Source: Eurosta solidaginis
Taxonomy: Eukaryota; Arthropoda; Insecta; Diptera; Tephritidae
DNA length: 64,000 nucleotides
NCBI RefSeq assembly: GCF_040869045.1
Contig: NC_090321.1
Coordinates: 133,539,689-133,603,688, forward strand
Direction of reading: 5' to 3'
In this document: positions 42,254 to 52,904 of the stretch, one piece after another
Numbering within the stretch: position 1 is the first letter of the stretch
How the letters are laid out: each line of letters opens with the position of its first letter
Program-made: the position numbers and the translations under genes
The notes under the pieces: generated by a model
Seen by the model: only the letters and a program-made list of their open reading frames with translations
What the model was told of the DNA's origin: nothing
The model's database searches: none

Positions 42254-43059
42254 ATGTCTCTCGAAAAATGCCGAAGAAATCCTCCGCGCAAACCTTCTAC
42301 CCCGCCAAAAACCCCAAACACACCACTTGTTGGCGTAGAAGACAAATTACAACGCAAGATGGATGAGCAGAGAATGGCAATTGTTGATGAGTTGACAGCA
42401 GTAATGAAAAAGACAATAGCCGATTCCGAAGACAGGGTGATGCAGAAAATAGGTGAGTTGGCTGCTGAGACAGCAAACCTCAAGCAAATCATCACAACAA
42501 TGGAAACAAGAGTGACTACATTAGAAAACTCTTATCGTGAGGTTGCAGCTCTGCGCAGTGAAATTGTTGCTGTTCGGAGCCAGCTTAACGAGCTAGAACT
42601 GATATATTCGCCAACATATGCAAAGCTGTGAAACTCACCCCACCACCATTGCGTGATGCTTTTAGAATAAGAAAAGCAAAAAGCAAAACGCAAAACAACA
42701 GCAATAACATGAGTGTCATGCCTATTGTTGTAAAGCTGTGCTCTGCGCGCGAACGAAACCAGCTGTTTAAGTCTATTGCTGCATTTTGTAAACATAAACA
42801 GAGATCGCTTGTGCTGTCGGATATTAATATACCTGGCTATGGATCTGTTTATATACATGAGAGTTTGCCAAAGAGACTAAGAGAAGTTATGTCTTATACT
42901 ACGAAGATGAAGAAAAAGAGGCTTTTAGCATCTGCGTTCTCAGTTCGTGGAAAAGTTTTTGTACGATTAAAGCCCAATGAAGAGCCTAAATTGATAGCTA
43001 GCAAAGAGGAAGTGGATTCTCTTTTGAGCACCGGAGATGGAAAAGGAGCAGCTGATTAA
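42254..43059 (+). pseudogene. ORF1 protein of the LINE (coiled coil plus FP-like domain)
   Basis: The ATG at 42254 opens a frame with a proline-rich start (PRKPSTPPKTPNTPLVGV) and a long coiled coil (residues ~30-120: EQRMAIVDELTAVMKKTIAD; ETANLKQIITTMETRVTTLE). A stop at 42629 and a frame change interrupt it. The second half (42628-43059) is open: MPIVVKLCSARERNQLF, LVLSDINIPGYGSVYIHESL and RGKVFVRLKPNEEP. This resembles the 'Baculo_FP'-type domain seen in ORF1 of many insect LINEs, an RNA-binding chaperone-like protein. The break removes function unless ORF1 is made in two parts. Confidence 0.65.
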
Positions 43060-43235
43060 TATGACCATACTTTTAGTTATATTTCTTAGTTTTTTTGCAT
43101 TAGGAATATTTATTAATATGTTTAAGTTTTTATTTTATTCTTTAACCACTTTTCATATGTACTCTCCTGTTGACCCTTCTCTGTTATGCACTCTAGTATG
43201 TTGGCAATTTGAAACTCACACTTGTGGATTTATTT

Positions 43236-45718
43236 ATGAAGGTAAATAGCTCAGCTGTTGGCTCTAATGAATGTAACAATAAGATAGCACTGAAGATTTT
43301 GAGTGATTGTCATCCTGGATTTCAGGTTTGTCATTTTAACTCGAGAAGTTTGAATCAAACAAAACTTGATTACTTAAATCACGTTTTTAGCTCTGCGTGT
43401 ATTGATGTCTTGTGTATTACTGAAACTTGGTATCAGAATGATATGGCTGATTATAATTACCAATTTCTTGATTACTGTATTGTAAGGAATGACAGACAGC
43501 AAGACAAGCGCGGTGGTGGTATCGCGATCTATTATAAAAAGGCATTGCAGGGAAGAGTAATTGACAGGTCAGATCAACTTGATCCTGTGGAGTTTTTGCT
43601 GTTTGAGTTCTTCAATAATTCTGAGCGTTGCCTTGTTGTATGTGTATATAATCCGAAAAAGTCATATGATTTGGGTAACTTTTTTAAGAATTTCGATAAA
43701 TATAGTGCAATTTATGAACACATACTCTTGTGTGGAGACTTAAGTATTGATTTGCTTGTGGAAAACGATCGGTCCAAACATTTTGTTGATAGCATATCAG
43801 GCGTAGGATTGGAAGTTGTAAATAAACTTGCTACTCGTTTCGGACCCCATTGCAAACCTAGTTTACTAGATGTATTTTGTGTGGCTGACATGGGCAATGT
43901 CTTACATTTTGATCAGCTTTCTCTGGGAGGTATTAGCGAACATGACTTAATTTTTTTGAGTTATAATGTAGTTTTCCAATCTACGAATACTATCTCCATT
44001 GGCAACCTGTACGTTCGTGATTTCAATAGAATCAATGTCAGAGCTTTAGCTGCTGAAGCATCTTCACTTCCTTGGAATGACAGTTGGTTTTAAGCAGACA
44101 TAAATAAAAAAGTTGAAAATTTTTCCAATTTGGTTAACTACCTATTTGATAAATATGTCCCACTTAAGAAAATTAGAGTGAACAAAAATAAGCAACCATG
44201 GTTCAGTCGAGATGTACTTCAGGCAATAAAAGCAAGAAATAAAAGCTATTCACTTTGGAGGAAATCCCCTTGTGAAGAAAACTGGCAGGCTTATAAGATA
44301 TTGCGAAACAGAGCTACGAAAATTACTAGGGATGCCAAAAGGGGTTATTTCCAAAGCAAACTTGATGTATGCCTACCACCAAAGATTCTCTGGAATAATC
44401 TAAAACAACTTGGTATTAAGAATGATTTAAAATCGGAATGCTCGAAATCAAATGCAACAGGGGAAGATAAAATAAGTCTAAGATTTATTAAACTTATATT
44501 ACCATATGTGATTGCGCCATTAACGCATATTTTAAATTTTGCTTTAACATCTCTAAGTTTTCCTGATGCTTGGAAGGTGGCTAATATTATACCTATTCCA
44601 AAAAAGGGTAATGCTTCCCAACCATGTGATTTTCGGCCATGTATTCTTCCCTGTTTATCAAAAGTTTTGGAAAAGCTCTTATCGAACCAGATTAGGAAAT
44701 ATCTGACTGAAGAAAATCTGCTTTCGGAAAATCAATCAGGTTATCGCATTGGACATAGTTGCTCAACCGCTATGCTCAAGGTTTTAGAAGACATACGACC
44801 AAAATTTGACAATGGCGAACTCACAATTCTTACGTTATTGGACTTCTCTAAGGCATTCGATTCTAAGGCATCAGTAGCGATGCTGTGAAGCTACTTGAGA
44901 GCTATTTGACAAACAGGTCCCAACGGGTAATATGTGGGGATCGTGGATCCAGGTTATTACCAGTAAAATCTGGGGTTCCACAGGGTTCTATTCTTGGTCC
45001 AATTTTATTTAGTTTGTACATTAATGACATAGAAAAATGCTGTCGTAAAGTATCCATTCATTTCTACGCGGATGATGCTCAGATATACCTTTCTGCCCCT
45101 CTTGGCTTAATAGAGGATTTAGTTTGCCCATTAAATGAAGATTTAGAAGCTATATTTCAATGGTCTAAAAAGAACAAGCTACACCTTAATGCATCCAAAA
45201 CACAGGCGATCGCTATTTCACATTTTTCCTACAATCTGAATGGCATTTCTCCGATAGTTATAAATGGAAGTGTTGTGAAATATGAGAAGAATGTCAAAAC
45301 TCTTGGATTTATCTTAAATAAGCATCTTACTTGTGTTGATCATGTGAATTCCTCAATTAGTAGGTTATATTATATGTTAAGGCATTTATGGAAAACGGCT
45401 TATTTTATTCGAGAAGATATAAAACTTAAGCTTGTCAAAAGTCTATTAATACCAATAATATCTTACCATGAAGGTTCCATGAACAAATATCAACTACTGA
45501 TTAATAATTGTGCCAGATATATCTATCTTAAACGGAAATATGATCATATTTCGAACTTCTCAAAAACTATTCTTGAATGCAGTTTATCAGCATTCTTTGG
45601 CCGTCGTTTACTAATATTTATACATAAGATTATCTTTTCTCGTACGCCGGAATGCCTTTTTGTAAAACTTACTTTCGGTTTGGTATGGTTTGAATGTTAC
45701 TTCTATTTTTGTTTCTAG
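43236..45718 (+). pseudogene. ORF2 protein of the LINE: endonuclease and reverse transcriptase
   Basis: The ATG at 43236 opens an apurinic-type endonuclease: QVCHFNSRSL, VLCITETW (catalytic Glu), KRGGGIAIYY, ILLCGDLSID (usual GDFN changed) and GISEHDLIFL (His). A TAA stops the frame at 44091-44093. Reverse transcriptase resumes at 44130 (WFSRDVLQAIKARNKSY; PIPKKGNASQPCDFRPC; LLDFSKAFDS). A ~20-residue deletion with a frameshift at about 44865 follows, then 44885-45718 is open with SGVPQGSILGPILFSLYIND and the catalytic FYADDAQIYL (~45064). The C-terminal 'thumb' ends at 45718. Confidence 0.85.
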
Positions 45719-46499
45719 CTTTTAAACTTACTTTGTACTAGTAATAAGAATAATAACAAATATGGCACTGTAAAAGACTATGTCTTATATGTGTATTTTA
45801 AATAAATAAATAAATAAATCTCAGTTGGCTGAGCAGTTGACAGCACAAGAGGCTCGCATATCCTCGCAGATGGAGACATAGGAGATAAGGGTATCATCGA
45901 AGCTGGAGGCAGAGTATTCAAAAATTGTACAACTTAAGGACAACATCGATACCGAGATTGAATCATTGAGAGGTCGTATACAGGAGCTGCAACTAAATCG
46001 CCCAGCTGTTTCAGCAAGCAATCCGAAGGTAAAAAATCCATCTTTTGACGGCTCTGTTCCTTTCCAAGTATTTATGCTTCAATTTGAGAAGACGTCAGCA
46101 GTGAATAAGAATGCTGAACATAAAGTTGCTGCACTGTTCGTGGCTTTGAAAAGGCCAGCAGCTGAAATCTTACAGACAATTCCAGAGTACGAACGGAACA
46201 GTTATGAACCATTGATGGCCGTTGTCGAGAGACGTTATGGAAGCGGGCATAGATAAGAGATATACCAAATTGAGTTGCAAACCCGTTCCCAAAAAGCGAA
46301 TGAGACTTTGCAGGAAACAACAGAGAAATGTCGGAGTTATGAAATGTTTCAAGTGCTGCAACCCAGGTCACATTGCACGTCATTGCAGCACCGGTCCTAA
46401 TAGTAACAATAATGTGGGTGACCGCAAACGCAGAGCTGAAGGAGATGAGCAAATATCCAGGTCCGCTCAATTGTTAAACTAAAGCGAATCAGCCGCAAA

Positions 46500-46868
46500 G
46501 GGCGAAAGCTGGCTACCGCAGTTGAATGCTCCATAATCTCTATCTCGCAAGTTGGAAGGGCATCTCATTTCATCATTCGATCAGATTTAGTCAACAAGAA
46601 GATCAGACCATTGCATGGAGCAAGATTGCTTACAGCCACTAGAGATGACACCCAGGTTCTAGGAGAAGTAGCATGTGAAGTCGCAATTGGGAACGTCATG
46701 GTACTACACAATTTTATTGTGGCAGAGGTTATTGATGAAATCATAATTGGAGCGGACTTCTTGATCGACCAAGGCATCAAGATCGACATGCAAAGCAAGA
46801 CGATGCGATATAAGAACATGGATGTGCCACTTAATTTCGGCTACGAAAAAGGCTACAGCAGTAAATGA
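46500..46868 (+). pseudogene. Aspartic protease region of G3 (active site lost)
   Basis: The domain fold text is present: IIRSDLVNKKIRPLHGARLL, VACEVAIGNVMVLHNFIV, and IIIGADFLIDQGIKIDM, which is the second conserved motif (I/LGxDFL). The position of the catalytic DTG is occupied by GRAS-like text at about 46558-46570, so the enzyme would be dead. Overlapping frames end at TGA 46866. The linker to reverse transcriptase (NILVGRTLAMTKQDGRIPVR) is readable up to the SINE-like insertion at 47063. Confidence 0.65.
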
Positions 46869-47062
46869 GTGGTGGTGGAGGAGAATCAGCAAATACCACC
46901 AAAATTGGTGGCGGTCATCTTTGCAAAGATTGATGGAGATTGTGGGACAAATTGTGGAATGTAGAGGCAGCAAATAAATCAACACCAAATATACTTGTAG
47001 GAAGAACCCTGGCTATGACAAAACAAGACGGACGTATTCCGGTAAGAGTACTAAATGAGTTC

Positions 47063-47482
47063 CCCCATCGGGTTAGAGGGATTAGAATATAACCGCCGTA
47101 GGTATGCCTGTCGTAAGAGGCGACTAAAATACCAAATTGATTCAAGGGTTGTGTAGTGCAACCCTCTCAAGGGTTGCCAGCGCAATATATAGCTTCTTCA
47201 ACCCAATTGCCAACCTCACCGTGGCGAATCCTGTTTCATTAACAGCCGAGGCTCTGGCGACCCCAAGTTCCTCGTGGAACTGGGAGGTGGGGAGGGCGGT
47301 ATGGCCTAGAAGGTTTAATATGGTCATCTAAATCGTTCCCGAGATGGTCGGGTTAGTACCTTAATTGTGCTTTGTTACCGGAACGTACCGGATCTATATA
47401 CGGCAAAGGACCACCAACATCGATAACACTCGCCAAAGCCTTCGGGGAGTGTCTTTATCGTTAATACAACAATAACAACAAC
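47063..47482 (+). mobile_element. SINE-like repeat S1, longest copy (420 bases) with target duplication
   Basis: It is flanked by agtactaaatgagttc (47047-47062) and agcactcaatgagttc (47483-47498), a 16-base duplication with two mismatches. The pol linker reading is continuous when it is removed. It starts ccccatcgggttagagggat, holds the hairpin-like ggtatgcctgtcgtaagagg...ctaaaatacc, then 'gccagcgcaatatatagctt', 'gttcccgagatggtcgggtt' and 'gccttcggggagtg', and ends in an acaacaataacaacaacag tail. No protein is encoded. No convincing tRNA-type A/B boxes were found, so it could be a SINE of another origin or the 3' end of an unknown LINE. Confidence 0.85.
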
Positions 47483-47498
47483 AGCACTCAATGAGTTC

Positions 47499-48491
47499 AA
47501 ATCACCACTCAAACTTACCAATGGAGCCATATTGGGAAGATGCCAAGAGGCTGAAGTAGTTATTAACTGTGAACAGCTCCATGAACACGTTTCAACCAGC
47601 AAGACTGATCTTTCAAATGACAACACGGCAGGGGCGGAGGGGCGGAGGGGCTAGAGGAAGACTATCAGAGTATGGAAAAACAACTGCTCCTAACGTACGT
47701 CAACATATTTGACCAGGATGGTTCCAGCCCAGGCCGACCTAACGTTGTGAAACATCAAATTGACACTGGAGATGCTAGGCCGATCCATCAAGCTCCTCGA
47801 AGTGTTCCACTGGTGAAGCGGGAAGTTGTGAGTCAAATCATAGAAGAAATAAGCGACAGCGGCGTCATCGAACCATCAGTTAGTCAATGGAGCTCACCGG
47901 TGGTACTTATGAAGGATGGGTTTTGCGTGGACTACCGGAAGTTGAACAACGTTACGAAACGGATAGCTACCCATTTCCAGCGTAACCCACAGCCTCCACT
48001 AGCTTACAAGGAAAAATAAAGCTTTAGAATGGAAAAAGGAACAAGAAGTGGATTTCCAAACATTCAAAGAGCGTTTGTGCACTGCCCCAATGTTGGCATA
48101 TCCCATTCCAGGAGCAACGTTTATTCTAGATACAGATGCGACTAGATATGATATAGGAGGCATTTTGCCACAATGGTCGATGGACAGGAGAAGGTAGATG
48201 CATATTACAGCCGATCAATTGGAAAACGAAAGGAACTTTTGCGTTACAAGGAGAGAGCTGATGGCATTAGAAGAGTACATCAAACATTTTCACAAGTACC
48301 TGTACGGGCAGCGATTCCGCGTCAGAACAGATCACGTAGCGTTGAAATGGCTCCTGCAGTTCCGTATTCCAGAAGGTCAATTGGCACGGTGGATCGAGCG
48401 ACTACAAAGCTATGACTTTTCCATTGAGCATCGGAGATGTAGTACCCATGGGAATGCCGATGCAATGTCACGAAGATCATGTAATTTGTAA
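47499..48491 (+). pseudogene. Reverse transcriptase (deleted) and RNase H of G3
   Basis: The N-terminal part is readable: HQIDTGDARPIHQAPRSVPL, IIEEISDSGVIEPSVSQWSS and FCVDYRKLNNVTKR. The palm with the YxDD motif is absent; the text jumps near 48010 to the RNase H side (DFQTFKERLCTAPMLAYP). RNase H has FILDTDATRYDIGGILPQ (Asp), LENERNFCVTRRELMALEEY (Glu) and FRVRTDHVALKWLLQF (Asp), and ends in HGNADAMSRRSC. Because the palm is missing this copy cannot reverse-transcribe. Confidence 0.8.
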
Positions 48492-48529
48492 TACAAACAC
48501 TGTTCGAAAGCTGAGGCTAAGGAAGACAT

Positions 48530-49640
48530 CATAGATGTCGGGCTTATGACTATAACGTGTTCGGATGAGTGGGACATGGAACCACTAAGGAAGTGTCAGC
48601 TAGAAGATACAGATCTGTCACATGTTATACGAGGGCTCGAACGAAACGAAAGACCAAATAAGGAGGAGATGTCAGCAGATAGTCCTATTGCGAAGTCATA
48701 TTGGCCCCAGTGGAGGAATGTACAATGGATATCCGGTTGCTTGCATCGGGTATGGGAGAGTGAGGATGGTCAATTTAAGAGAAAACTGATAGTTGGTCCT
48801 GACGTTCTCAGTGAGCTACATAACGGTCGAAGTGGAGATCCTCTTGGAATCACGAAGAAACTTGAGAAAATTAAGCAGAGATTTTATTGGGTTGGTTGCC
48901 GTCAGTCGGTCACTGAGTGGATTGCCAACTGCGAGGTTTTCAGCAGAGCGAAAGGGCCCAAAACACGAATTCATTGCCAGATGAAGCAATATATTTCCAG
49001 TGCACCATTTGAAAAGATCGAAATGGATGTCGCAGGTCCATTTCCTACTAGCAACCACGGAAACAAATATGTACTGGTGGTTATGGATTATTTCAGCAAA
49101 TGGCCCGAAGTATACAAAATCCCAAATCAAAAATCGGAAGCAGTAGCAGAAGTGTTTACAAACAATTGGGTTGCAAGGTATGGTGTACCAATGGAGTTAC
49201 ATTATGACCAAGGCAGGAATTTTGAGTCAACTGTGATCCACGAAATGTGTAAGACATTGAGAATTCAAAAAAGACGGACAACTGCATTGCATCCTCAATC
49301 CGATGGTATGGTGGAACGATTCAACAGAACCTTGGAGGAGCACTTAAGGAAAGTAGTAGACAAGTTTCATATCATTATTCTTGATGGCTTACCGATCGGC
49401 AGTTCATGAGAGAACGGGCCAAACTCCCGCAAAAGTAATTTTTGGAAATTACCTTCGACTGCCAGCTGATTTGAAGTTTGGGATAAATGCCGATGCGGAG
49501 AGAAATTCCAAGAAATCCACTGGTGTCTTGAAGGAATAGATGAGGGAGATATACGATCTTGTAAGACAACGAACCAATATTATGAGTGAGAAGATGAAAT
49601 CCAGATACGATAAAGCAATTAATTCGGAAGGTTTTTAGGA
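48530..49640 (+). pseudogene. Integrase of G3
   Basis: The frame 48546-49409 is open. The zinc domain is damaged: the second His position reads GDPLGI where GGHLGI is normal, and the CxxC reads CEVF. The core is intact: EKIEMDVAGPFPTSNHGNKY (Asp), LHYDQGRNFEST (Asp) and DGMVERFNRTLEEHLRK (Glu). The frame is lost at 49409 and the C-terminal part (KVIFGNYLRLPADLKF-like text) continues in other frames to about 49640. Confidence 0.85.
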
Positions 49641-49848
49641 AGGAAATTTGGTGCTGTTATTTAACTCACAATGATAGAAAGGTTTGTCCTCGAAGTTTCA
49701 GTGTAACTGGGAATACAAAGTTGTAAAACGTATCAACGATGTAGTTTACCGCACACACACCATTGGCAAAAAAAATGAAAGTGGTTCATTTGGAAAGGCT
49801 GGCAGTGTTTCGATCGGAAAATGTATCTGATCGGGACGATCAGACTTA

Positions 49849-50308
49849 GGTGGAGGGCAGTGCGGCGAATATTAGCATCAATATGCTGTTAGTAAAAATT
49901 CACAACAACAAAAACAGTAAGCATCCAATCTTGCATAGAAGGCGACCAAAAAACTCACACATACACACGCATATGGCTAGTAGAAAAGCATAACCTACAA
50001 ATATACATATATATAGCTGGTAACCAATCATGAAATACAAGCGTAGACGAAATGACTAGACCTTAGAAGAAATGGATGAACGGAAAACCCGAGAGTATAA
50101 AAGCTGCGCAAGCTGAGGAATCAGCAATCAGTTTGATTTAAACAAGCTATTAGTTGTGAAGTGAAGTATAATTGTGAAGTACCCCTAAAGTAATCTAAAT
50201 AAAGACCAGTTTACAATACTGAATATTGGAGTTATTTATTCGATATTTCAGCGATTCGAACGTTAGCTGAAGGTTTATAACTATCGGAATTTCCCAGAAT
50301 TCGTTATA
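49849..50308 (+). repeat. Polypurine tract and 3' LTR of G3
   Basis: The purine run ggtggagggcag (49849-49860) precedes tgcggcgaatattagc. The LTR is 448 bases and ends ttcgttata (the usual CA has become TA). A TATA box tataaaag is at 50096 and AATAAA at 50198-50203. It is the same family as the LTR at 13955-14487, which shares the start, the TATA region, 'gttatttattc' and the end. This LTR defines the right edge of G3. Confidence 0.85.
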
Positions 50309-50834
50309 ATATATATATGTGACCCGGTCTATGAAAAGGTGGCTTATGACTCAAAAGCAGTTTTAAATCTCGACGCTTAACAAACTTCCTCCTTTCACAC
50401 CCGGAATTCCACATGTTGCATACAAACTACGGTTGACATCCTGTTTTTCCCAATTGCTCAAGTAAATATGTATATGTTTTGGACGCAATACCTTTTCAAT
50501 TGCACTGCAAACTTCCAACAACTCGAAACTGTTTGCTGTGCTAGCCCCGCTTGACTGTATTGGCCAATCAAGTGTTGGTACGCACCCTGAGCAAGAAACT
50601 TTAGAGTTGTTGAAACTTTTATACTGCCGTTGCTCTCTGTGGAGTTTTCATGTCACTGTTAATGCTATTTAGCACGGTTTCCTTTTTAAGCCGAAAATGC
50701 TGCACAAAAATAATATAATAAAAGGCAATAGTGTATGTTTTTTTTTAAAGCATGAGTAATTTGTAACCTTTAAATTACCATTAATCGCTGAGACTCATAA
50801 TGTTCGAGTTGCCTAATTCTTAATTCGCCCCATA
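50309..50834. other. No gene recognised
   Basis: Mixed AT-rich sequence right of the G3 LTR. The word 'gacccggtctatgaaaaggt' at 50323 looks like a dispersed repeat but I see only one copy here. A T-run is at 50738. Confidence 0.35.
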
Positions 50835-51153
50835 ATGCTACAGAATCCATTTAAAATTGGTGAAGAAAAAATTATTGTTTGCGGAAATTTTAATCGCCTC
50901 GTATCTTTTGGTCTCATTCTTTGACGTTTGTTCAGTGATGCATACTCAAGCAAAAAATAAGCGAGGCAATACAAAATGCTTGAAAAAACTGACCAAGAAC
51001 GTGATAATATAAAAAGTGCCATCGCAAATAATGTTGGTAGTAATTACGAGGTCAAGATCCCCAAAAAAGTGAAACCAACGGTTGTAACGGTTATAAACTT
51101 TAAATATAATAACGACGAATTGACACAGAGGATCAAACGGCAAAGTAATTAGT
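50835..51153 (+). pseudogene. LINE ORF1-like fragment
   Basis: An ATG at 50977 opens 58 codons ending at TAG 51151: QERDNIKSAIANNVGSNYEV, then KIPKKVKPTVVTVINF and NNDELTQRIKRQSN. This resembles the segment before the zinc knuckles in ORF1/gag-like proteins of insect LINEs (KxLGxxYEVxIPKxxxPRIKI...MSDxELxxxIxxQN). Similar text upstream is in the same frame but contains stops. It is probably the 5' remnant of the LINE at 51495. Confidence 0.4.
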
Positions 51154-51494
51154 TAGCTTAATGTGAAAATGTGCTAAGTCAACTTTTACGAATTTTACAG
51201 GAGACGAAAAAAACTGAATAATTTTTGAAATACCCTTCTTTTTTCAAAACTCTGAATGACGATACCTTAATTGCAATGCTTTTGAGTGTAGAAGCTTTGA
51301 AAAAGATAAATAAAAATCATGTATGCCAACCCAGCAGCTATTTCATGACTTAGCACAATTTCCGTACTCAAAACAAATTTTTTCTCCTGACTTAGCACTT
51401 TTTACTCAATATGTTTTCCCATCACTCCTCCCCTTTAATGATTGAAATATAACACTGAAACTATATATTTGACAAAAAATACTATTTATTTGTC
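51154..51494. other. No gene recognised
   Basis: AT-rich DNA between the ORF1-like piece and the reverse transcriptase piece. Possibly decayed LINE sequence; nothing can be shown. Confidence 0.3.
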
Positions 51495-52137
51495 AAATTA
51501 TTTCTAACGATTCTGATCTGGACTCTTTTGGCGGATGGTGCGCAGACAATAATTTATTTTTAAATTCAAACAATTGCTGTGTTGTGTCTTAATTAAAAAA
51601 AAAAAAAAAACAAAAAAAACTGCCTCATACTTTATCTACAAATTTTATGCCAAATCTCTTAATCATTGTCAAGAGAGTAAAGACTTGGGTGTAACTTTTG
51701 ACTCCAAACTCTCTTTTTCTAGTCACATTGACTTCGTTGTTTCAAAATTTGTTGCAATGGTTGGGTTCAGTAGACGTAACACCAGTGATTTTAAGGACCC
51801 TATTACGTTGAAGGCACTTTATATATCCTTGGTCGGAGGTGGTCTTGAATATTGCCCAATAATATGGAATCCTCTCTATGAATCTAACTCCTATAAAATT
51901 GAGGAAGTTCAACATTTTTACAAATATTGCTTTACGCATGCTCCACTGGTCAGACGGCCTCGCATCACAAACAAGCAGGCGCAAATTGCTTGGCCTTCAG
52001 GCTTTGCATGACAGAAGAACTTTTTTCACACTCAGCTTGCCTATAATGTAATAAACTTTAGTACGAATTGCTCTGATTTATATGATTTTTTCATTCCTTA
52101 TATTCCACTGCGTGATCTGCGGCATAATAAATTACAC
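51495..52137 (+). pseudogene. Jockey-like LINE reverse transcriptase fragment
   Basis: The reading starts SNDSDLDSFGGWCADNNLFL, is disturbed by an A-run at 51590-51620, and continues in an open frame with KDLGVTFDSKLSFSSHIDFV, SRRNTSDFKDPITLKALYIS and CPIIWNPLYESNSYKIEEVQ. Further text (LQALHDRRTFFTLSLAY) runs in another frame to about 52137, where the long inverted repeat begins. It is the same family as the LINE at 19159-20838 (compare KIKDLGVVFDS). The YADD motif is not included. Confidence 0.8.
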
Positions 52138-52432
52138 AGGCCGACAGCATCTCAGACCCAGGAAACGGACTATATATTTTCGAAGGATTTTGATGAGATG
52201 TATCGAAATCTGGCCTCAAAATTGCTCTATCAGCTCTGGTTTGTGAGATATCCTAACCTAAAAGTGCAAAAAACACCGTTTTTGCCCATATTTGAGGTTA
52301 TGTAGCCTGGCATATGTTTCCTTTCACCAAAATTAAAGGATGGCGTCTTTGAAAACAAGTCTGATTCTTTCAAATGACGTTGAGTTTGCTCAAATATCAT
52401 TTTTTTTTTCGCTGAGATGTCGTATTTTGTAA
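52138..52432 (+). repeat. Left arm of a ~300-base inverted repeat flanking the LOA element
   Basis: The segment matches the complement of 58305-58604. Shared words in order: aggccgaca, cagaccca, gctctatcagctctggttt, gagatatcctaac, aaaagtgcaaaaaacaccgt, ttttgcccatatttgaggtt, ccaaaattaaaggat and caaatatcattttttttt. By eye the arms are about 80-85 percent alike with small indels. The arm directly follows a LINE fragment. Confidence 0.85.
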
Positions 52433-52904
52433 TTTTATGGTGTGGTAGGAGTGGTTTCTAGGGGTTAGGGGATACGGAAGTTGATGGGTTAACAGTTAAG
52501 ATAAATAAGACTTATTTTAGGAGAAATATGCCCTCACTAGGTTAGGCACCTTGTCGTTGGTGTGAGGGCTTAGCCGAACTCCATAGCGCCCGACTATGAG
52601 GCGGAGCTGTTTAGGACTGACATCTACGCCGTTTCGCCTCATAGGAGGGCGGGGGAATGTCGATGACCAAGAACTGCCAACCCCCTAATCCAGGGTGTTA
52701 TGCGGGCCGTGCCTATTGGACGATTTGCAGCCAGGGGATAAATTCGGCTGTATTCGAACGGAGCCTTCCCGATACCGGGCCACCTTGGGAAGTATTAATG
52801 GCCTTACCACAGTAAGGGGCGCTGCTGTGGCGGACGATTCTTTCCCCGTATATAATCCTGGACCGCTGAGCCCACCTTTTCGGGCAGGTGGTCGTACGAC
52901 CAAG

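Larger units (their letters stand above)
42231..45822 (+). mobile_element. LINE with two reading frames inserted in gag of G3
   Basis: The segment starts near acatgatacgtgcg and ends in a tail of five AAAT units (aaataaataaataaataaat) at 45800-45822. It holds an ORF1 (42254-43059) and an ORF2 (43236-45718). The gag coiled coil of G3 continues across it. The length is 3.6 kb, so apart from some deletions inside reverse transcriptase it is close to full length. Clade: CR1/jockey-like by ORF2 motifs. No clear target duplication was found. Confidence 0.85.
41943..46490 (+). pseudogene. Gag of G3, split by a LINE
   Basis: The first part (41943-42230) starts MKLEGIIVDDHTF and enters a Glu/Gln-rich coiled coil (SQLEEHETDI). 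After the LINE the coiled coil continues (SQLAEQLTAQEARISSQMET, 45823) and leads to the capsid-like part open at 45966-46256: NPSFDGSVPFQVFMLQFEKT and AALFVALKRPAAEILQTI. After a frameshift, a single zinc knuckle CFKCCNPGHIARHC (~46346) is intact in the CX2CX4HX4C pattern. Stops at 42150, 42230 and 46254 disable it. Confidence 0.75.
41943..50308 (+). mobile_element. Gypsy-type LTR retrotransposon, interrupted by a LINE and a SINE-like repeat (element G3)
   Basis: Gag (41943-42230 and 45823-46490), protease (46500-46868), truncated reverse transcriptase (47660-48019), RNase H (48019-48491), integrase (48530-49640) and a 3' LTR (49861-50308) follow each other on the plus strand. A LINE is inserted in gag and a SINE-like repeat in the protease-RT linker. 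No 5' LTR is present. The pol and the TG...LTR start (tgcggcgaatattagc) look like the mdg3/blastopia style of fly elements, which is a judgement from motif appearance. Confidence 0.75.
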
